From contig DASQWX010000106.1 in assembly GCA_035640035.1 (NCBI GenBank), positions 1 to 13,946 of the forward strand: DNA of 13,946 bases, given 5' to 3'. Made by a program: the position numbers and the translations under genes. Of this stretch, positions 12,799 to 13,946 are shown piece by piece; position 1 is the first letter of the stretch, and the number at the start of each line of letters is the position of its first letter. Under the pieces are notes generated by a model that was not told the origin of the DNA, did not search any database, and saw only the letters and a list, made by a program, of their open reading frames with translations. This DNA is from 13-2-20CM-68-14 sp035640035 (lineage in GTDB: Bacteria > Actinomycetota > Thermoleophilia > Gaiellales > Gaiellaceae).

Positions 12799-13131
12799 AT
12801 GGGGTGGTTGTTCGCGAGGGGTTGGTGGTCGGTCGGGATGCTCATTCCGACGTCTCTTACGTTCGCCTTTCTCTACTTCTGCGCGCTGCGCATTCGGTCC
12901 GGCCTGACGCTGGCCGGCCTGTTTTTCGTCGGCCCTCTCGTTGCGGGGGGTTACTTCGGCCTGCTACTGGCCTTCGCCGATCCGGATCCGGGTTGTACGC
13001 AGGAATGCTGGAGGCGCCTGGGGCTTGCGTACATCGCGGGACTCGTGCTCGCGTCTTGGGAGGCAGGGCTCCTGATCGGGACGATCTACCGATTCTTCGC
13101 GCAGCTGCTCCGTGCAAGCGGACCGAGTTGA
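12799..13131 (+). CDS. Small membrane protein, three predicted helices
   Basis: A 110-aa integral membrane protein of unknown function. Hydrophobic segments are roughly VGMLIPTSLTFAFLYFCAL, LTLAGLFFVGPLVAGGYFGL and LGLAYIAGLVLASWEAGLLI, with an acidic Cys-containing loop between the last two (DPDPGCTQECWRR), where the two cysteines could pair. Codon third positions are GC-rich in this frame, which supports it over the overlapping frame that starts at 12762. The ATG at 12799 has no ribosome site; an in-frame TTG at 12781 is an alternative adding six residues. No family is recognised. Confidence 0.65.
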   Translation: MGWLFARGWWSVGMLIPTSLTFAFLYFCALRIRSGLTLAGLFFVGPLVAGGYFGLLLAFADPDPGCTQECWRRLGLAYIAGLVLASWEAGLLIGTIYRFFAQLLRASGPS

Positions 13132-13172
13132 GGATCCCGCTATCGGGTCAGTCTGCGCCGCGCGTAGAGCCG

Positions 13173-13409
13173 TTGCTCGCAATCGCGATCGCGCTCCTGG
13201 GATGGATTCCGGTGATGCTCGCGGCCGAGCTGGCGATGGGTGGCGCGGGGCTCGGCGCCGTCGCGGCTTGCATGGCGTCGCCGGCGTGGCCGTCGTCGGA
13301 GTGTTGGGTCGCGGGGCGACTTCGGCGTTTCGAGATTGAGCGTCGCGAGGCGTGGTGGTGTAAGGGCCGAGACCTCAACCCTGCGAGAATGCGCTTGCCG
13401 TGCACGTGA
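13173..13409 (+). CDS. Doubtful short hydrophobic ORF
   Basis: The interval between the small membrane protein and the VOC gene has one open frame with GC-rich third positions. From a TTG at 13173 it reads LLAIAIALLGWIPVMLAAEL, then an Ala/Gly-rich stretch ending CMASP, so one or two membrane helices are possible. From about 13350 it runs into sequence resembling a reversed tRNA 3' end (encoding CKGRDLNP), which suggests the natural stop is lost or the ORF is chance. No ribosome site supports the start, and it overlaps the VOC start by 10 bp. Confidence 0.22.
   Translation: MLAIAIALLGWIPVMLAAELAMGGAGLGAVAACMASPAWPSSECWVAGRLRRFEIERREAWWCKGRDLNPARMRLPCT
13352..13384 (-). other. tRNA-3'-end-like segment A
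   Basis: On the minus strand this reads GCAGGGTTGAGGTCTCGG and then CCCTTACACCACCA, like a degraded T-arm followed by an acceptor strand and CCA. The T-loop TTGAGGT departs from TTCRANY, and no matching cloverleaf is present, so it is not a working tRNA. Its GGTGTAAG (plus strand 13357-13364) is inverted as CTTACACC at 13889-13896. Confidence 0.3.
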
Positions 13410-13777
13410 TCTTTGCGGTCAGCGACGTGACTCGATCGGCCGCGTTCTATCAGGGCGTCTTCGGATGGCCGCGCAACGAGCGGATCGACTATGACGAGTA
13501 CGTCGAACTATGCGGGCCGAACGGCACGCTCGGCCTCTGCGAGCGCGACACGTACGCGCGCTTGACGGGAGCGACGCCGATGACACCGAAGAACGGTGAT
13601 GTCTCGCCCGCGTACCTGTACGTGCGCGTCCCGGACGTTCGCGAGGCGATCGCCAAGCTCGGCGAGACGGGTGCGCGCCCGCTCGCACCGCTCGCCTCGC
13701 GCTCGTGGGGCGAGGAGGCCGCGTGGTTCGCCGACCCCGACGGAAATGTCGTCGCGGTCGCGGAGACGTTGAGCTAA
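13400..13777 (+). CDS. VOC (glyoxalase/bleomycin-resistance fold) family protein
   Basis: A 125-aa soluble protein of the vicinal-oxygen-chelate fold, whose members include glyoxalases, dioxygenases and antibiotic-binding proteins. It has the two expected half-repeats: VIFAVSDVTRSAAFYQGVFGW (3-23) with DEYVELCGPNGTLGL, then AYLYVRVPDVREAIAKLGETGARPLAP (71-97) with EEAAWFADPDGNVVAVAE (105-122). A His at residue 2 and late acidic residues (Glu106, Glu122) could be metal ligands, but the activity cannot be named. The GTG at 13400 puts the first beta strand right at the N-terminus, as usual; GTG at 13406 is possible. No ribosome site or -10 box is convincing. Confidence 0.85.
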   Translation: MHVIFAVSDVTRSAAFYQGVFGWPRNERIDYDEYVELCGPNGTLGLCERDTYARLTGATPMTPKNGDVSPAYLYVRVPDVREAIAKLGETGARPLAPLASRSWGEEAAWFADPDGNVVAVAETLS

Positions 13778-13813
13778 GTCTCTCGCAGGCCGACCGAAGT
13801 CGAAGAGACGTCA

Positions 13814-13896
13814 TGGAGGCGGCGGGAATCGAACCAACGCAAGGTTCCTTCCGAATTTGCGGCGATAGCGCCCTGCCACTCGTACGGACTTACACC
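13814..13896 (-). other. tRNA/tmRNA-3'-end-like segment B
   Basis: On the minus strand it ends with GGTTCGATTCCCGC and CGCCTCCA, a canonical T-loop (TTCGATT) and acceptor-like 3' strand, preceded by CGAGTGGCAGGG, which recalls a Ser/Leu tRNA D-arm. The 5' end GGTGTAAG does not pair with CGCCTCC, the T-stem has a T-C mismatch, and no anticodon stem forms, so this is not a normal tRNA. It may be a decayed tRNA, an attachment-site remnant, or the 3' end of a tmRNA whose 5' half lies beyond the window. Confidence 0.35.
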
Positions 13897-13946
13897 TTGT
13901 AGGCAACTTCGCCGGGGTTTGTTTCCTGCACAAGAGCAGAGACCAT

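Noticed and set aside
12762..13172. First part of a 215-codon frame overlapping the small membrane protein
   Set aside because: The overlapping frame from 12799 has membrane helices and GC-rich third positions; this part of the frame is Arg-rich with no recognisable pattern.
13814..13896. Functional Ser/Leu-type tRNA on the minus strand
   Set aside because: The T-loop is good, but the acceptor strands do not pair, the T-stem has a mismatch and no anticodon arm can be formed.
13813..13902. Short plus-strand peptide starting MEAAGIEPTQ
   Set aside because: It is the translation of reversed tRNA-like sequence, a common false ORF, and lacks any ribosome site.
1..13946. CRISPR arrays, IS elements, prophage genes
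   Set aside because: No spaced direct repeats, transposase or integrase motifs, or phage structural genes were seen on either strand; the only tandem repeats are in-frame coding repeats at 11441-11485 and 12561-12644.

Overview
The window looks like chromosomal DNA from a high-GC actinobacterium, most likely of the Thermoleophilia/Gaiellales type. This is inferred from the GC-rich codon third positions, frequent GTG starts, several genes with no Shine-Dalgarno but a TANNNT box just upstream (leaderless style), an Rpf-type cell-wall lysin, and the overall gene types. No phage, IS element, CRISPR array or rRNA is visible. Sixteen protein genes are called, one of them weak, and coding density is high.

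Layout. 1-2263 (minus strand): a cyclophilin-type peptidyl-prolyl isomerase, a secreted Rpf-like transglycosylase, then an RpoD-family sigma factor cut by the left edge. 2309-4148 (plus): a major facilitator transporter and a secreted protein of unknown function with glutamic-peptidase-like motifs. 4142-5713: a small Cys-containing protein (minus), a DUF6197-like protein (plus) and a membrane diguanylate-cyclase-like protein with a defective GGDEF motif (minus). 5808-7550: a Gfo/Idh/MocA oxidoreductase (plus) convergent with an M50 membrane metalloprotease (minus). 7648-10635: an orphan MASE1-PAS histidine kinase (plus) bracketed by two MmcQ/YjbR-family genes (both minus), the second translationally linked to a tiny one-pass membrane protein. 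10757-12656 (plus): a secreted beta-rich protein with an acidic repeat tail overlaps an ECF-type sigma factor that carries a transmembrane segment and a long low-complexity C-terminus. 12799-13777 (plus): a small membrane protein, a doubtful short hydrophobic ORF and a VOC-family protein. Two pieces resembling tRNA 3' ends lie on the minus strand around the VOC gene.

How the genes may work together. Most are independent housekeeping or accessory genes. The units that look functionally linked are Rpf-like lysin/sigma (28 bp apart), secreted acidic protein/ECF sigma (29 bp overlap, start codon inside a repeat), and MmcQ-like/small membrane protein (stop and start share one base). The most unusual items are the membrane-tethered ECF sigma with its acidic secreted partner, and the secreted protein with a Gln/Glu pair spaced as in eqolisin-type glutamic peptidases. 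All functional calls come from reading motifs by eye; no database search was possible.
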